NCBI GenBank assembly: GCA_947426265.1
Contig: CANEDJ010000002.1
Span: forward strand, 1 to 64,000
Direction: 5' to 3'
DNA length: 64,000 nucleotides
DNA from: MGBC102946 sp022793145
GTDB taxonomy: Bacteria > Bacillota_I > Bacilli_A > RF39 > UBA660
Shown: positions 24,996-33,796 of the stretch, piece by piece
Layout: every line of letters starts with the position of its first letter
Numbering within the stretch: position 1 is the stretch's first letter
Position numbers and translations under genes: made by a program
The notes under the pieces: model-generated
Database searches by the model: none
Seen by the model: the letters and a program-made list of their open reading frames with translations, nothing else
Told to the model about the DNA's origin: nothing

Positions 24996-25697
24996 ATGAT
25001 ACCAAAAAAAGTACATTTTATTTGGGTAGGTGGAAAAGAAAAACCGAAAGATATAGTGAAATGCATGAAAACTTGGAAGAAACATTTGAAAGGTTATGAA
25101 ATTGTTGAGTGGAATGAATCTAATTTTGATATTCATTCACATCCGTTTGCAGAAGCAGCCTATAAAGCAAAAAAATGGGCTTATGTAAGCGACTATATTA
25201 GGGCGTATGTGATTTATCATGAGGGAGGAATTTATGTTGATACTGATGTGTTGATCTTAGATAATTTTGATAAGTTCTTAATGCATAAAGCATTTGTAGG
25301 GTTTGAACGGCCAGAATTTCCTTTTACAGCTGTATTTGGTGCAGAAAAAGGTCATCCTTTTGTAAAAGATATGTTAGATTATTATGACTCTTTAGATAGT
25401 TATCAATTCGATTTTCAAAATAATAATACTATTTCTGTATCAGATATTTTAGTAGATAAGTATGGATGTAGGAAAGATAACCAATATCAAGAATTAAAAG
25501 AGGGAATTATTGTTTATCCTGACACAGTTTTATGTAATCCATCAATTAATTCTGTTTCAATTCATGTTTTTAATGGTTCTTGGCTAGAAGAAAAAAAACC
25601 TTTTAAAAGAAAAATTAACAAATTTTTAAAATTAAAATTAACGAGTCAAAAACGATCAGCTTGGTATCGAAAGAATATTCAAAAAATAAAAGATTAA
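24996..25697 (+). CDS. GT32-type glycosyltransferase (capsular polysaccharide type)
   Basis: 233-residue glycosyltransferase of the OCH1/GT32 kind. It opens with IPKKVHFIWVGG, typical of the family, has the WAYVSDYIRAYVIYHEGGIY segment, and the catalytic metal-binding DTD at residues 82-84 (YVDTDVLILD). These enzymes transfer a hexose from a nucleotide sugar onto a lipid-linked glycan at the cytoplasmic face. It starts 10 bases after the fusion gene with GGAGG. Sugar specificity cannot be read from the sequence. Confidence 0.85.
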   Translation: MIPKKVHFIWVGGKEKPKDIVKCMKTWKKHLKGYEIVEWNESNFDIHSHPFAEAAYKAKKWAYVSDYIRAYVIYHEGGIYVDTDVLILDNFDKFLMHKAFVGFERPEFPFTAVFGAEKGHPFVKDMLDYYDSLDSYQFDFQNNNTISVSDILVDKYGCRKDNQYQELKEGIIVYPDTVLCNPSINSVSIHVFNGSWLEEKKPFKRKINKFLKLKLTSQKRSAWYRKNIQKIKD

Positions 25698-25729
25698 AAC
25701 AACACTTGAAAATTTAGGAGAAAAATGAT

Positions 25730-26869
25730 ATGAAAAAAGTAGCAATTTTAGGGCTTCATTTAGGATATGGTGGAGTCGAGCAGTCAATTGTTAATTTAGC
25801 TAATATGCTTTGTGAAAAATATGAAGTAGAGCTTGTGATTACATATCAGGTAGTAGAAGAAGTACCTTATAAAATAAATCAAAAAGTAAAAATTACTTAT
25901 CTTACTGATTTGAAACCTAATCGGGAAGAATTTAAAAAAGAATTAAAAGAAAGACATTTGATACAGGCTTTTAAAGAAGGATTAAAAAGCATTTTGATTT
26001 TACATAAAAGGATATCTGTTATGAAAAAGTATATAAAAAACAGTGATGCTGATATATTAATATCTAGTAGAGTTTTATATACAAAGCTAGTAAGTAAGTA
26101 TGCAAAAAAAGGAGTTATTACCATAGCGCAAGAACATTGTCACCATAATAATAATCAAAAATATATTAATAAAGTTAAAAGGGCTTGTCGAAACATAAAC
26201 TACTTAATACCAGTTTCAAAAGAATTAACAAGTGACTATCAAAAAATGATTCAAAATGGGAAAACCGTCTGTTTATTTATTCCAAATTCGTTAGAATTTT
26301 GGCCAGAAAAAACCTCTAACTTAGATTGTAAAAATCTAATATCTGTTGGACGTATTTCCAAAGAAAAAGGATATCTAGATTTAATTGATGTATTTGAATT
26401 GATTCATCAAGTGAACCCAGATTGGAAGTTAAACATTATTGGTAATGGTGGAGAGATGTCAAAATTAAAAGAAAAAATAACAGAGAAAAAATTAGAGAAA
26501 TATGTGATACTTCACGGCTTTCAAAATAAAGCTTATATTTATGAGCAACTATTACAATCTTCAATTTATGTGATGTGTTCCTATGAAGAATCATTTGGTA
26601 TTGTTTTATTAGAAGCCGCATCGTTTGGTATACCACTGATTGCATATTCTAGTGCTCAAGGAGCTCATGAAATTATCGAAAATAATGAAAATGGATATTT
26701 AATAGAAAATCGTGATAAAAATAAAATGGCAACCAAAGTTAATGAATTAATTGACAGTCAAGAACAGCGAATAAAATTGGGAACTTTTGCAAGAACAAGT
26801 GTAGAGCAATTTGCATTTGAAAATGTAAAAGAACAATGGCTTAAGTTCCTAGATAGTATGGAGGAGTAG
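25730..26869 (+). CDS. GT4 family glycosyltransferase
   Basis: GT-B fold glycosyltransferase of 379 residues. The N-terminal half begins with the glycine-rich LGLHLGYGGVEQSIVNLA. The C-terminal nucleotide-sugar domain has SVGRISKEKGYLDLI, then LHGFQNKAYIYEQL and the ExFGIVLLEAASFGIPLIAY region with the EX7E signature. It is a cytoplasmic or membrane-peripheral sugar transferase in the surface-glycan pathway. It is followed after one base by the TagA-family gene, with GGAGG inside its last codons. Confidence 0.88.
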   Translation: MKKVAILGLHLGYGGVEQSIVNLANMLCEKYEVELVITYQVVEEVPYKINQKVKITYLTDLKPNREEFKKELKERHLIQAFKEGLKSILILHKRISVMKKYIKNSDADILISSRVLYTKLVSKYAKKGVITIAQEHCHHNNNQKYINKVKRACRNINYLIPVSKELTSDYQKMIQNGKTVCLFIPNSLEFWPEKTSNLDCKNLISVGRISKEKGYLDLIDVFELIHQVNPDWKLNIIGNGGEMSKLKEKITEKKLEKYVILHGFQNKAYIYEQLLQSSIYVMCSYEESFGIVLLEAASFGIPLIAYSSAQGAHEIIENNENGYLIENRDKNKMATKVNELIDSQEQRIKLGTFARTSVEQFAFENVKEQWLKFLDSMEE

Positions 26870-26870
26870 T

Positions 26871-27611
26871 ATGAAGAACTTTTTTGAAAGAATGTATAGT
26901 GCTTCCTATCAAGAGTTTGAAAAGGAATTAGAAAAAAATTTAAGGGAAAACCGAAAAATGTTTGTCGTAACAGCGAATCCAGAAACTTTTATGATTGGAA
27001 CAAACAATCAAGAAGTAAGTCAAATTCTATTAGATAGAAAAGTAACAATTGTACCAGATGGAATCGGCATTGTGAAAGGCGCTAACATGCTGGGCTATAA
27101 AGTGAAAGAAAGAATTCCTGGAATTGAGATTGCTTGGAGTTTGTTAAAACTAGGAAATGAACAAAAAAAATCGATTTTTCTCTTAGGAGCCAGCGAAGAA
27201 GTAAAAGAAAAAATGATAGAAAAATTAAAAGCAGATTATCCAAATTTAAAAATTTTAGGAGCTATAAATGGCTATGGTAAAAACAAAGATAAAGATTTTG
27301 AACGAATAAAAAAAGAAAATCCAGATATCATTTTAGTAGCGCTAGGAATACCAGCTCAAGAAAAATTAATTTATAAACATTTAGATGACTTTTCAAAAGG
27401 AATTTTTGTAGGTGTAGGAGGTTCTTTAGATGTAATTAGTGGAGCTAAAAAAAGAGCACCAAAAATATTTCAAAATTTGGGACTTGAATGGTTATATAGA
27501 TTGGCAAAAGAACCAAAAAGAATTAAACGTTTTTATAATAGCAATGTGAAATTTATATTTGAAATAAAAAAATTGAAGAAAGGAAAAAATAATGAAATGG
27601 TTAAAAAGTAA
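26871..27611 (+). CDS. tagA: WecG/TagA/CpsF family glycosyltransferase
   Basis: GT26-family enzyme of 246 residues. TagA adds N-acetylmannosamine to GlcNAc-PP-undecaprenol, the step that commits the lipid to wall teichoic acid linkage units or related polymers. Visible motifs are FVVTANPETFM with the conserved Thr and Asn, VPDGIGIVKGANMLG with the likely catalytic Asp, and ILVALGIPAQEKLI with GVGGSLDVISGAKKRAPKIFQNLGLEW. The 2-epimerase that would make its UDP-ManNAc donor follows at 27813. The gene end overlaps a short frame belonging to a degraded neighbour. Confidence 0.88.
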   Translation: MKNFFERMYSASYQEFEKELEKNLRENRKMFVVTANPETFMIGTNNQEVSQILLDRKVTIVPDGIGIVKGANMLGYKVKERIPGIEIAWSLLKLGNEQKKSIFLLGASEEVKEKMIEKLKADYPNLKILGAINGYGKNKDKDFERIKKENPDIILVALGIPAQEKLIYKHLDDFSKGIFVGVGGSLDVISGAKKRAPKIFQNLGLEWLYRLAKEPKRIKRFYNSNVKFIFEIKKLKKGKNNEMVKK

Positions 27612-27809
27612 CTATTTAATATTGTGTCAGTTTCATATATTATTTTTTAGTATAGAATGAAACTTATATTTTAATATTATTTACAGGAAGATTGACTGCT
27701 GCAAATTTTAGTACTGGAAGTGTCGCCAAGCTATTTTTTACGAACGATGACAACTCTTGCTATATGTGTTTTAGTAGCACTAGACAAGTTAATTACGAAG
27801 GAGGATTAA
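27592..27809 (+). pseudogene. remnant of a membrane protein gene
   Basis: AAGGAAAAAATAATG supplies a good ribosome site and start inside the end of the TagA-type gene. The reading frame MKWLKSNYLILCQFHILFFS stops after 22 codons. Downstream pieces in other frames read FTGRLTAANFSTGS and then LRTMTTLAICVLVALDKLIT, the last ending just before the epimerase start in the usual overlapping operon style. The pieces look like the two ends of a hydrophobic protein whose middle has been deleted. Family not identifiable. Confidence 0.5.
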
Positions 27810-27812
27810 AAA

Positions 27813-28916
27813 ATGATAAAAGTAATGACTATATTTGGAACAAGGCCAGAGGCTATTAAAATGGCCCCTTTGGTAAAAGAATTGAAAGCTAGAAAAGAAA
27901 TAGAGACCATTGTATGTGTAACCGCTCAACACAGAGAAATGTTAGACCAAGTGTTAGAAGCATTTGATATAAAACCTGATTATGATTTAAACATTATGAA
28001 GCAAGGACAGACTTTAGGAGAGGTTACAACAAGAGCGCTAACTGGGTTAGAAGATGTTATCAAAAAGGAAAAGCCAGATATAGTGTTAGTACATGGAGAT
28101 ACAACAACAACGTTTTCAGGAGCCTTAGCTGCTTTCTATAATAGTGTTGCAATTGGTCATGTAGAGGCAGGGCTTAGGACTTGGGATAAATATTCGCCCT
28201 ATCCTGAAGAAATGAACCGTCAAATGGTAGGGTGTATGGCAGATATGCATTTTTCACCAACAGAAGTAAGTGCAAGGAATTTACTCAATGAAGGAAAGAA
28301 AAAAGAGAATATCTATATTACTGGAAATACAGCCATTGATGCTATGAAAACAACTGTCAAAGATGATTATCATCATGAAGTATTTGATTGGATTGGCAGT
28401 AGTCGAATGGTTTTATTAACTGCACATAGAAGAGAAAACTTAGGAGAACCGATGTACCATATTTTTAAAGCTGTTAAAAGAATTGTTGATGAATTTGAAG
28501 ACATTAAAGTTGTATATCCAATTCATATGAATCCAAAAGTTCGGGAAGTGGCTAATGAGGTTTTAAAAGACACAAACAGAGTAAAATTGATAGAGCCATT
28601 AGAAGTAGTTGATTTCCATAATTTTATTAATAAATCTTATATTATTTTAACAGATAGCGGAGGAATACAAGAAGAAGCACCTTCTTTAGGAAAACCTGTG
28701 TTGGTACTTAGGGATACTACAGAAAGACCAGAAGGGATTAATGCAGGAACTTTAAAATTGGTTGGAACTGATGAAGATATTATTTATAATGAAACTAAAA
28801 CTTTACTTATTGATAAAGATGTATATGAAAAAATGAGTAAAGCTAGCAATCCTTATGGAGATGGGGAAGCTAGTAGAAGAATAGCAGATGCGATTATAGA
28901 AAAATTTTCTAAATAG
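27813..28916 (+). CDS. mnaA: UDP-N-acetylglucosamine 2-epimerase (non-hydrolysing)
   Basis: Converts UDP-GlcNAc to UDP-ManNAc in the cytoplasm; 367 residues, normal length. Motifs are FGTRPEAIKMAPL at the N terminus, HGDTTTTFSGA, GHVEAGLRTWDKYSPYPEEM, TAHRRENLG with the active-site His, and the C-terminal UDP-binding TDSGGIQEEAPSLGKPVLV. In this cluster its product would feed the TagA-type transferase two genes upstream. AAGGAGGAT lies seven bases before the ATG. Confidence 0.95.
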   Translation: MIKVMTIFGTRPEAIKMAPLVKELKARKEIETIVCVTAQHREMLDQVLEAFDIKPDYDLNIMKQGQTLGEVTTRALTGLEDVIKKEKPDIVLVHGDTTTTFSGALAAFYNSVAIGHVEAGLRTWDKYSPYPEEMNRQMVGCMADMHFSPTEVSARNLLNEGKKKENIYITGNTAIDAMKTTVKDDYHHEVFDWIGSSRMVLLTAHRRENLGEPMYHIFKAVKRIVDEFEDIKVVYPIHMNPKVREVANEVLKDTNRVKLIEPLEVVDFHNFINKSYIILTDSGGIQEEAPSLGKPVLVLRDTTERPEGINAGTLKLVGTDEDIIYNETKTLLIDKDVYEKMSKASNPYGDGEASRRIADAIIEKFSK

Positions 28917-28936
28917 ATAGCAGTAAGGAGTGTATT

Positions 28937-29785
28937 ATGAAAGATTATATATCTTTAATGAGGCCAAAGCATTATTTGAAAAATACCTTGATATTTTTTC
29001 CATTAATATTTTCAGCTCTCATTTTTGAAAAACAAAATTTTCTGTCTTGTTTGTTTGGGTTTATTGCCTTTTCTTTATCTGCATCTACTATTTATATTGT
29101 TAATGATATACGAGATAAAGAAAAAGATAGAAATCATGAAAAGAAAAAAAATAGGCCGATTGCTTCTGGAAAAGTGAGCATACCAAGTGCGATTATATTG
29201 GCTTGTATCCTATTTCTTATATCGTATATCTTTCATTTCTTTGCAGTTAAAGAAATAGCTCATTCGAGCTATATATATATACTAGTATATATAATTATTA
29301 ATCTTGCCTATAGCTTTGGACTTAAAAATGTACCACTAGTAGATGTAACAATTTTAGTAATTGGATTTTTACTGCGTGTACTATATGGTGCAGCAATCAT
29401 AGGCATTGAAGTATCAAATTGGCTTTATTTAACTATTATTTCTATTTCGTTTTATTTGGGTTTGGGTAAAAGAAGAAATGAGATAAAGAAATCAGGAACT
29501 AGATCAAGAAAAGTGTTAGATTATTATAATGAAGAATTTTTAGACAAAAACATGCATATGTGTATGTCACTTGCTATTGTATTTTATTCCTTATGGTGCG
29601 CTAGTAGTCCAAATCATTTAATAGTTTGGACTGTTCCACTAATAATATTATTGTGTATGCGTTATAGCATGGATGTTGAAGGTGATAATTTTGGAGATCC
29701 TATTGACGTGATATATGCAGACAAATTTTTAGGTCTATTAGCTTTAATTGTTGGAATAATACTATTTGGAATTATTTATATGTAG
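28937..29785 (+). CDS. UbiA-family polyprenyl-phosphate phosphoribosyltransferase (DPPR synthase-like)
   Basis: Integral membrane prenyltransferase of 282 residues with about eight or nine helices. The first Asp-rich motif is NDIRDKEKDRNHEKKK followed by NRPIASG, and the second region has LGKRRNEI, then RKVLDYYNEEFLD. These match decaprenyl-phosphate phosphoribosyltransferase (mycobacterial Rv3806c type), which attaches 5-phosphoribose from PRPP to polyprenyl phosphate, rather than quinone or haem prenyltransferases. Neighbouring HAD phosphatase, GtrA and GT-C genes fit a lipid-linked pentose pathway. The identity of the final sugar (ribose or arabinose) is not visible. Confidence 0.82.
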   Translation: MKDYISLMRPKHYLKNTLIFFPLIFSALIFEKQNFLSCLFGFIAFSLSASTIYIVNDIRDKEKDRNHEKKKNRPIASGKVSIPSAIILACILFLISYIFHFFAVKEIAHSSYIYILVYIIINLAYSFGLKNVPLVDVTILVIGFLLRVLYGAAIIGIEVSNWLYLTIISISFYLGLGKRRNEIKKSGTRSRKVLDYYNEEFLDKNMHMCMSLAIVFYSLWCASSPNHLIVWTVPLIILLCMRYSMDVEGDNFGDPIDVIYADKFLGLLALIVGIILFGIIYM

Positions 29786-29797
29786 GGAGGAAATTGT

Positions 29798-31378
29798 ATG
29801 AAACAGAAAATAAAATTCTTTTTTAAAAATAAAAATTTAATAGTTCATTTATTTCTTATATTTTCTACATTAATTTTTATTTGTGCAAGTATTTCTCCAA
29901 TAAGGACATTATTCAAAAATAATTTTATGTATACAATCATCTCATTAATCGTATTTTGCGTTTTAATATACTGTATCTGGAAATTTTTAAAAAGAGCAGA
30001 AGTAGAAAAGAAATGGATTGAATATCTAATTGTGGGCATCCTTATTTTATTGGGCTTGTTATTGCGAATAGGAACTAATAATATAATCAAGACACAACCA
30101 ATTTCAGATTTTAATACGCCACATGATGTATATAAACAATTACATAGTGAAAATAATGATATTTTCGCACCAAAGAGTGATTATCAAAGTTTAAGTTTTT
30201 ATCAGCGATATTATTCATCCTATCCAGCATGGTTTCCTTATATGAAAGTAATTAGTTTCATATATGATACATTTGGAGAAAATCTTAAATATATTAAGCT
30301 AATGAATTGGGGGCTTTATATAATCACGTCGCTTTTGCTGTATTGGATTGGGAAAAAAATAAAATCAAAAAAAGCAGGGATTATTGCATTATTGTTGTTT
30401 TCCTGCTTTCCTTCCTTAATTGTTTATACAAACATTACAACACCAGATCATTTTACAATTTTGTTGTTTACTTGTTTTATTGCAACTTGGGTAAAATTAT
30501 TAGAATATAGAAAGAAAAAAAGCAAAAAAATTATTTTATGGTGTTTTTTAAATGTTTTATCAATTATAGGAATTAATTTATTTAAACCGCTTTCAATTTT
30601 AGGACTATTAGTGTTTATTTGCACTGAGTTGTTATGTATTTTATTTCCTATTTTACGCGAAAGAGAAAGTAGAAAACAATATTTTAAACAATCATTTGCT
30701 TTTGCTGTTGGCTTTATAATAGCATGCTATTTGGGTATCAGCATATCAAGTCATATATTAAATGTACAAGTAGAAAAAACAATTCACACTGAGGTAGTAG
30801 ATTCAACTCCACTTTATTTACTTTGGGCTTATTCTTTAGATGAAAAAGGGAATTATAACCCAGATATTGCTACTCAAACTTATACCGAATTATTAATAAA
30901 ATACAATGGGAATCAGAAAGAGGTAATGAAAGAACTTGCAATACTGGCGAAAACACAAATTGTAAAAAATATTTCAAAATTACCAAAGATTTTTTATCAA
31001 AAGTTTAAAGTTGTATTTTCAAGCGAAGAGGATATCTTTTCATTTGCAAATTATAGTAATAATGAAATATATGAACAAAAATTAAGAAAAACAATACTAA
31101 AGTATTATATATATATTTCAAATACATTTATGGGGGTTTTATTTCTACTTTGTACTTTTTCTCTTATAAAAGAAATAAAGGATAAAGAGAAAAATCCAAT
31201 CATCATCGTAATTACGTTAACAATTATAGGCTATTTTTTAATTTTATTATTAGGTGGAGTTCAAGGGCGATACAAAATGCTTATGGCTTCATTATTGTGT
31301 ATTTTAGCTGGAACTATTTTTAGCGAAAACAGAAAGGAAGATGAGTATGTTAATAAGTGTTGTCATTCCTTGCTATAA
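29798..31378 (+). CDS. polytopic membrane glycosyltransferase, GT-C (GT39/ArnT-like)
   Basis: 526-residue protein with roughly eleven hydrophobic helices and a conserved-looking first outer loop (ISDFNTPHDVYKQL, with DF near the start where GT-C enzymes carry their catalytic acid). Such enzymes use a polyprenyl-phosphate sugar on the outside of the membrane to glycosylate lipids, glycans or proteins. It lies 12 bases after the UbiA-type gene and 31 bases of its end overlap the next gene. Using the lipid-linked pentose as donor is an inference from position. Confidence 0.75.
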   Translation: MKQKIKFFFKNKNLIVHLFLIFSTLIFICASISPIRTLFKNNFMYTIISLIVFCVLIYCIWKFLKRAEVEKKWIEYLIVGILILLGLLLRIGTNNIIKTQPISDFNTPHDVYKQLHSENNDIFAPKSDYQSLSFYQRYYSSYPAWFPYMKVISFIYDTFGENLKYIKLMNWGLYIITSLLLYWIGKKIKSKKAGIIALLLFSCFPSLIVYTNITTPDHFTILLFTCFIATWVKLLEYRKKKSKKIILWCFLNVLSIIGINLFKPLSILGLLVFICTELLCILFPILRERESRKQYFKQSFAFAVGFIIACYLGISISSHILNVQVEKTIHTEVVDSTPLYLLWAYSLDEKGNYNPDIATQTYTELLIKYNGNQKEVMKELAILAKTQIVKNISKLPKIFYQKFKVVFSSEEDIFSFANYSNNEIYEQKLRKTILKYYIYISNTFMGVLFLLCTFSLIKEIKDKEKNPIIIVITLTIIGYFLILLLGGVQGRYKMLMASLLCILAGTIFSENRKEDEYVNKCCHSLL

Positions 31379-32351
31379 TGTAGAGAAGTTCATTGATAAA
31401 TGCTTAAATTCGATATTAAAGCAAACATATAAAAATTTAGAGATTATATTATATGATGACTGTTCAGAAGATAAGACAAATGAAATATTGAAAACTTTGC
31501 AAAAAAAAGATGGTAGGATTAAAGTATACTTTGGAAAAGAAAATGCAGGACCAGGAGGAGCGAAAAATGAGGGTTTAAAAAGAGCAACGGGTGATTATGT
31601 TTTATTTATTGATAGTGATGATTATGTTGGAAAAACTTATATTGAGGAAATGGTGAATGTTGCTTTGAAAAACCCTGCTTTAGATATAATAACTACAAAT
31701 TTTACCAAAATAGATCAGAATGGAAAAATTGCCTATATAAGAGACTATAAGAATAGTGAAGTTGCCTTATGGCAAAAAATAACTACATGGGGAAAATTAT
31801 TCAAAAGAGAGTGGTTAACTAGCAATACTTTGTCATTACCATATGGAAAGGTATTGGAAGATGTTTTATTCCATGGAGCTTGTATGATTGTCAATCCTAA
31901 ATCAGAGCTTTGTCATAATCAAGAATATTATTATGTTTTTAATAGTCATTCGATCTCACATACAACATTAAATCAGTTTAAACCTGGAGCTTTAAAGCAG
32001 GGACAAGAATACTTAATTTCACTAAAAAACATAGCAAAAACAGAAGAAAAAGAAGAACTTCTTAGCTATTTTGCCTTTCAATATATTTGTTGGCATCTTT
32101 TAAAAAGTGGTAATAATGTTGGAAAAGAAGCAATGGAAAAAGAATATGATCAAGCATTTTCTTTCTTAGAAATAGAATTTCCTAAGTTCAAAAAAAATAG
32201 ATATATTTCTATATTTCATCCTCAAAAAGAAAGACGAATTATATTTTTTGTAATGTACAATACAAAAATATTATATAAATTGCATTTAGCAAAATTCTTT
32301 TTTAAAATTTATAGTAGGGTTAATTTGGAGAAATTATGGCCAAATTTATAA
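31347..32351 (+). CDS. GT2 family glycosyltransferase
   Basis: GT-A fold glycosyltransferase of 334 residues: ISVVIPCYNVEKFIDKCLNS at the start, ILYDDCSEDKT, GPGGAKNEGLKRATGDYVLF and the metal-binding DSDD of FIDSDDYVG, then LEDVLFHG. The ATG at 31347 is preferred because AGAAAGGAAG is too close to the in-frame ATG at 31341. It overlaps the end of the GT-C gene and the beginning of the GtrA gene, so the three are coupled. Confidence 0.88.
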   Translation: MLISVVIPCYNVEKFIDKCLNSILKQTYKNLEIILYDDCSEDKTNEILKTLQKKDGRIKVYFGKENAGPGGAKNEGLKRATGDYVLFIDSDDYVGKTYIEEMVNVALKNPALDIITTNFTKIDQNGKIAYIRDYKNSEVALWQKITTWGKLFKREWLTSNTLSLPYGKVLEDVLFHGACMIVNPKSELCHNQEYYYVFNSHSISHTTLNQFKPGALKQGQEYLISLKNIAKTEEKEELLSYFAFQYICWHLLKSGNNVGKEAMEKEYDQAFSFLEIEFPKFKKNRYISIFHPQKERRIIFFVMYNTKILYKLHLAKFFFKIYSRVNLEKLWPNL

Positions 32352-32764
32352 CCCCAAAAGTAAAGGAATTAATTCGTTTTGTTTTTGTAGGTGGGGTAAT
32401 GACTGTTATTAACTTTGCTTTACTCGCATTTTTTAAGGAATTTATAGGTATGAATTATATGATAGCAAATGTAGTTTCCTATATTATTGCTGTTATATTA
32501 TCATATTTTATAAATGTTATCTTTACATTCAAACAACAAGTGACAAAGACAAAAGAAGAATGGAGTAAATTAGTAAAATATTGTATTATGAAATTAATTA
32601 TATTAGGAATGGATAGTGCATGCTTGTATATTATGGTGAGTAAAATTGAAATGAATATATATATTGGTAAATTAATCTTAACAGTCGTTTTTACATTTGC
32701 TTCATTTGGAATTAGTAAAATTATTGTATTGGAAGGAAAAAATTATGAAAATAATCGCTTATGA
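32336..32764 (+). CDS. GtrA-family membrane protein
   Basis: 142 residues with four membrane helices; the RFVFVGGVMTVINFALLAFF opening and SYIIAVILSYFINVIFTFK with the FTF(K) ending are GtrA/DPMS-like signatures. Members are thought to flip polyprenyl-phosphate sugars across the membrane. It overlaps the preceding GT2 gene by 16 bases and the following HAD-GtrA gene by 20 bases. A second GtrA domain is in that next gene. Confidence 0.88.
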   Translation: MAKFITPKVKELIRFVFVGGVMTVINFALLAFFKEFIGMNYMIANVVSYIIAVILSYFINVIFTFKQQVTKTKEEWSKLVKYCIMKLIILGMDSACLYIMVSKIEMNIYIGKLILTVVFTFASFGISKIIVLEGKNYENNRL

Positions 32765-33722
32765 TTTTGATGGAACTATTTATGATGGAGATTCTTCAGC
32801 TGATTTTTATAAATTTTGTTTTAAAAAGAAAAAAAGTATTTGCAAATATTGTATAAAACAACTGTGGTTTCTTGGACTTTATGTTTTAGGGCTAAAAACA
32901 AAAACAGAAATGAAAGAAGTGTTATTTTCTTTCTTAAAAGAGTTCAAAGACCAAGAAAAATTAGTAGAAGAATTTTGGGATAAACATTATGTAAAGATGA
33001 AGAAATGGTATTTAGAAAAAAGTCATTCAAATGATATTATTATTTCTGCTTCTCCAGAGTTTCTTTTAGAAGTTCCTTGTAAAAGATTAAAAGTAAAAGA
33101 TTTAATTGCCACAAAAGTAGATATGAAAACAGGAGAATTTTTAAGTGAAAATTGCCATGGAGAAGAAAAAGTAAAAAGAATTAAAAAAAAATATCCAAAA
33201 GCAGAAGTAGAAGAAATGTATACAGATAGTCATGTAGACTTACCAATGATTGAATTAGCAAAAAAAGGATTCAAAGTGAAAAAAAATGTAGTCATGCCTT
33301 ATTATGACTATAAAGAAACAAAATTAGAAAAAATAAAGCATACATTTTTAACTCCTAAATTTATACGATTTGTATTTGTAGGGTGTTTAAATACCTTTAA
33401 TGGAGTATTGTTTTCATTTTTATATTCATTATTTATAGAGAATGCTACTATAGCATTTATGGTAGGATATATGACAAGTTTAATATTTTCTTACTTATTA
33501 AATAGTTTTATTACATTTCATGATAAAAAAATTACTATTTTTAAATTTATTAAATTTTGTATTTCTTACATACCTAACTTTATCATTCAACTCATTTGTG
33601 TATATATTGTTATTGATTTATTACATTGGTATAAATTGATAGCCTATATTATTGCAGCAGTTATAGGAATACCAATTACTTATTTAGCACTATTATTATT
33701 TCCGTTTAAAGAAAAGAAATAA
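32745..33722 (+). CDS. HAD phosphatase fused to a GtrA domain
   Basis: 325 residues. Residues 1-200 are a HAD-superfamily IB phosphatase: nucleophile motif AYDFDGTIYDG (Asp7, Asp9), IISASPEFLLEV as motif II, and YTDSHVDLPM as motif IV. From about 203 to the end is a four-helix GtrA domain (KFIRFVFVGCLNTFNGVLFS, SYLLNSFITF). A phosphatase tied to a polyprenyl-sugar flippase-like domain, next to a phosphoribosyl-lipid synthase, suggests it removes the 5-phosphate from the lipid-linked sugar and helps move it across the membrane. The ATG at 32745 follows GGAAGG; an in-frame start at 32697 has no such site. Confidence 0.82.
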   Translation: MKIIAYDFDGTIYDGDSSADFYKFCFKKKKSICKYCIKQLWFLGLYVLGLKTKTEMKEVLFSFLKEFKDQEKLVEEFWDKHYVKMKKWYLEKSHSNDIIISASPEFLLEVPCKRLKVKDLIATKVDMKTGEFLSENCHGEEKVKRIKKKYPKAEVEEMYTDSHVDLPMIELAKKGFKVKKNVVMPYYDYKETKLEKIKHTFLTPKFIRFVFVGCLNTFNGVLFSFLYSLFIENATIAFMVGYMTSLIFSYLLNSFITFHDKKITIFKFIKFCISYIPNFIIQLICVYIVIDLLHWYKLIAYIIAAVIGIPITYLALLLFPFKEKK

Positions 33723-33760
33723 ATATTAAAATAAGCATATAATATATTGATTTTATCAAT

Positions 33761-33789
33761 TTGACATTTTATTTTAACTATGATAGAAT
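33761..33789 (+). promoter_or_regulatory. consensus sigma-A promoter of the OLE-like RNA
   Basis: TTGACA at 33761-33766, exactly 17 bases, TAGAAT at 33784-33789, with TGA just before the -10. It is one of the two best promoters in the window and has no ribosome site or start codon placed behind it. Transcription would begin near 33796. Confidence 0.8.
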
Positions 33790-33796
33790 GTTGAAT

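Noticed and set aside
33746..33763. ATTGAT-TTT-ATCAAT as terminator of the glycan operon
   Set aside because: The stem is short and weak, and it runs into the -35 of the RNA promoter with no T tract; some read-through into the RNA is possible.
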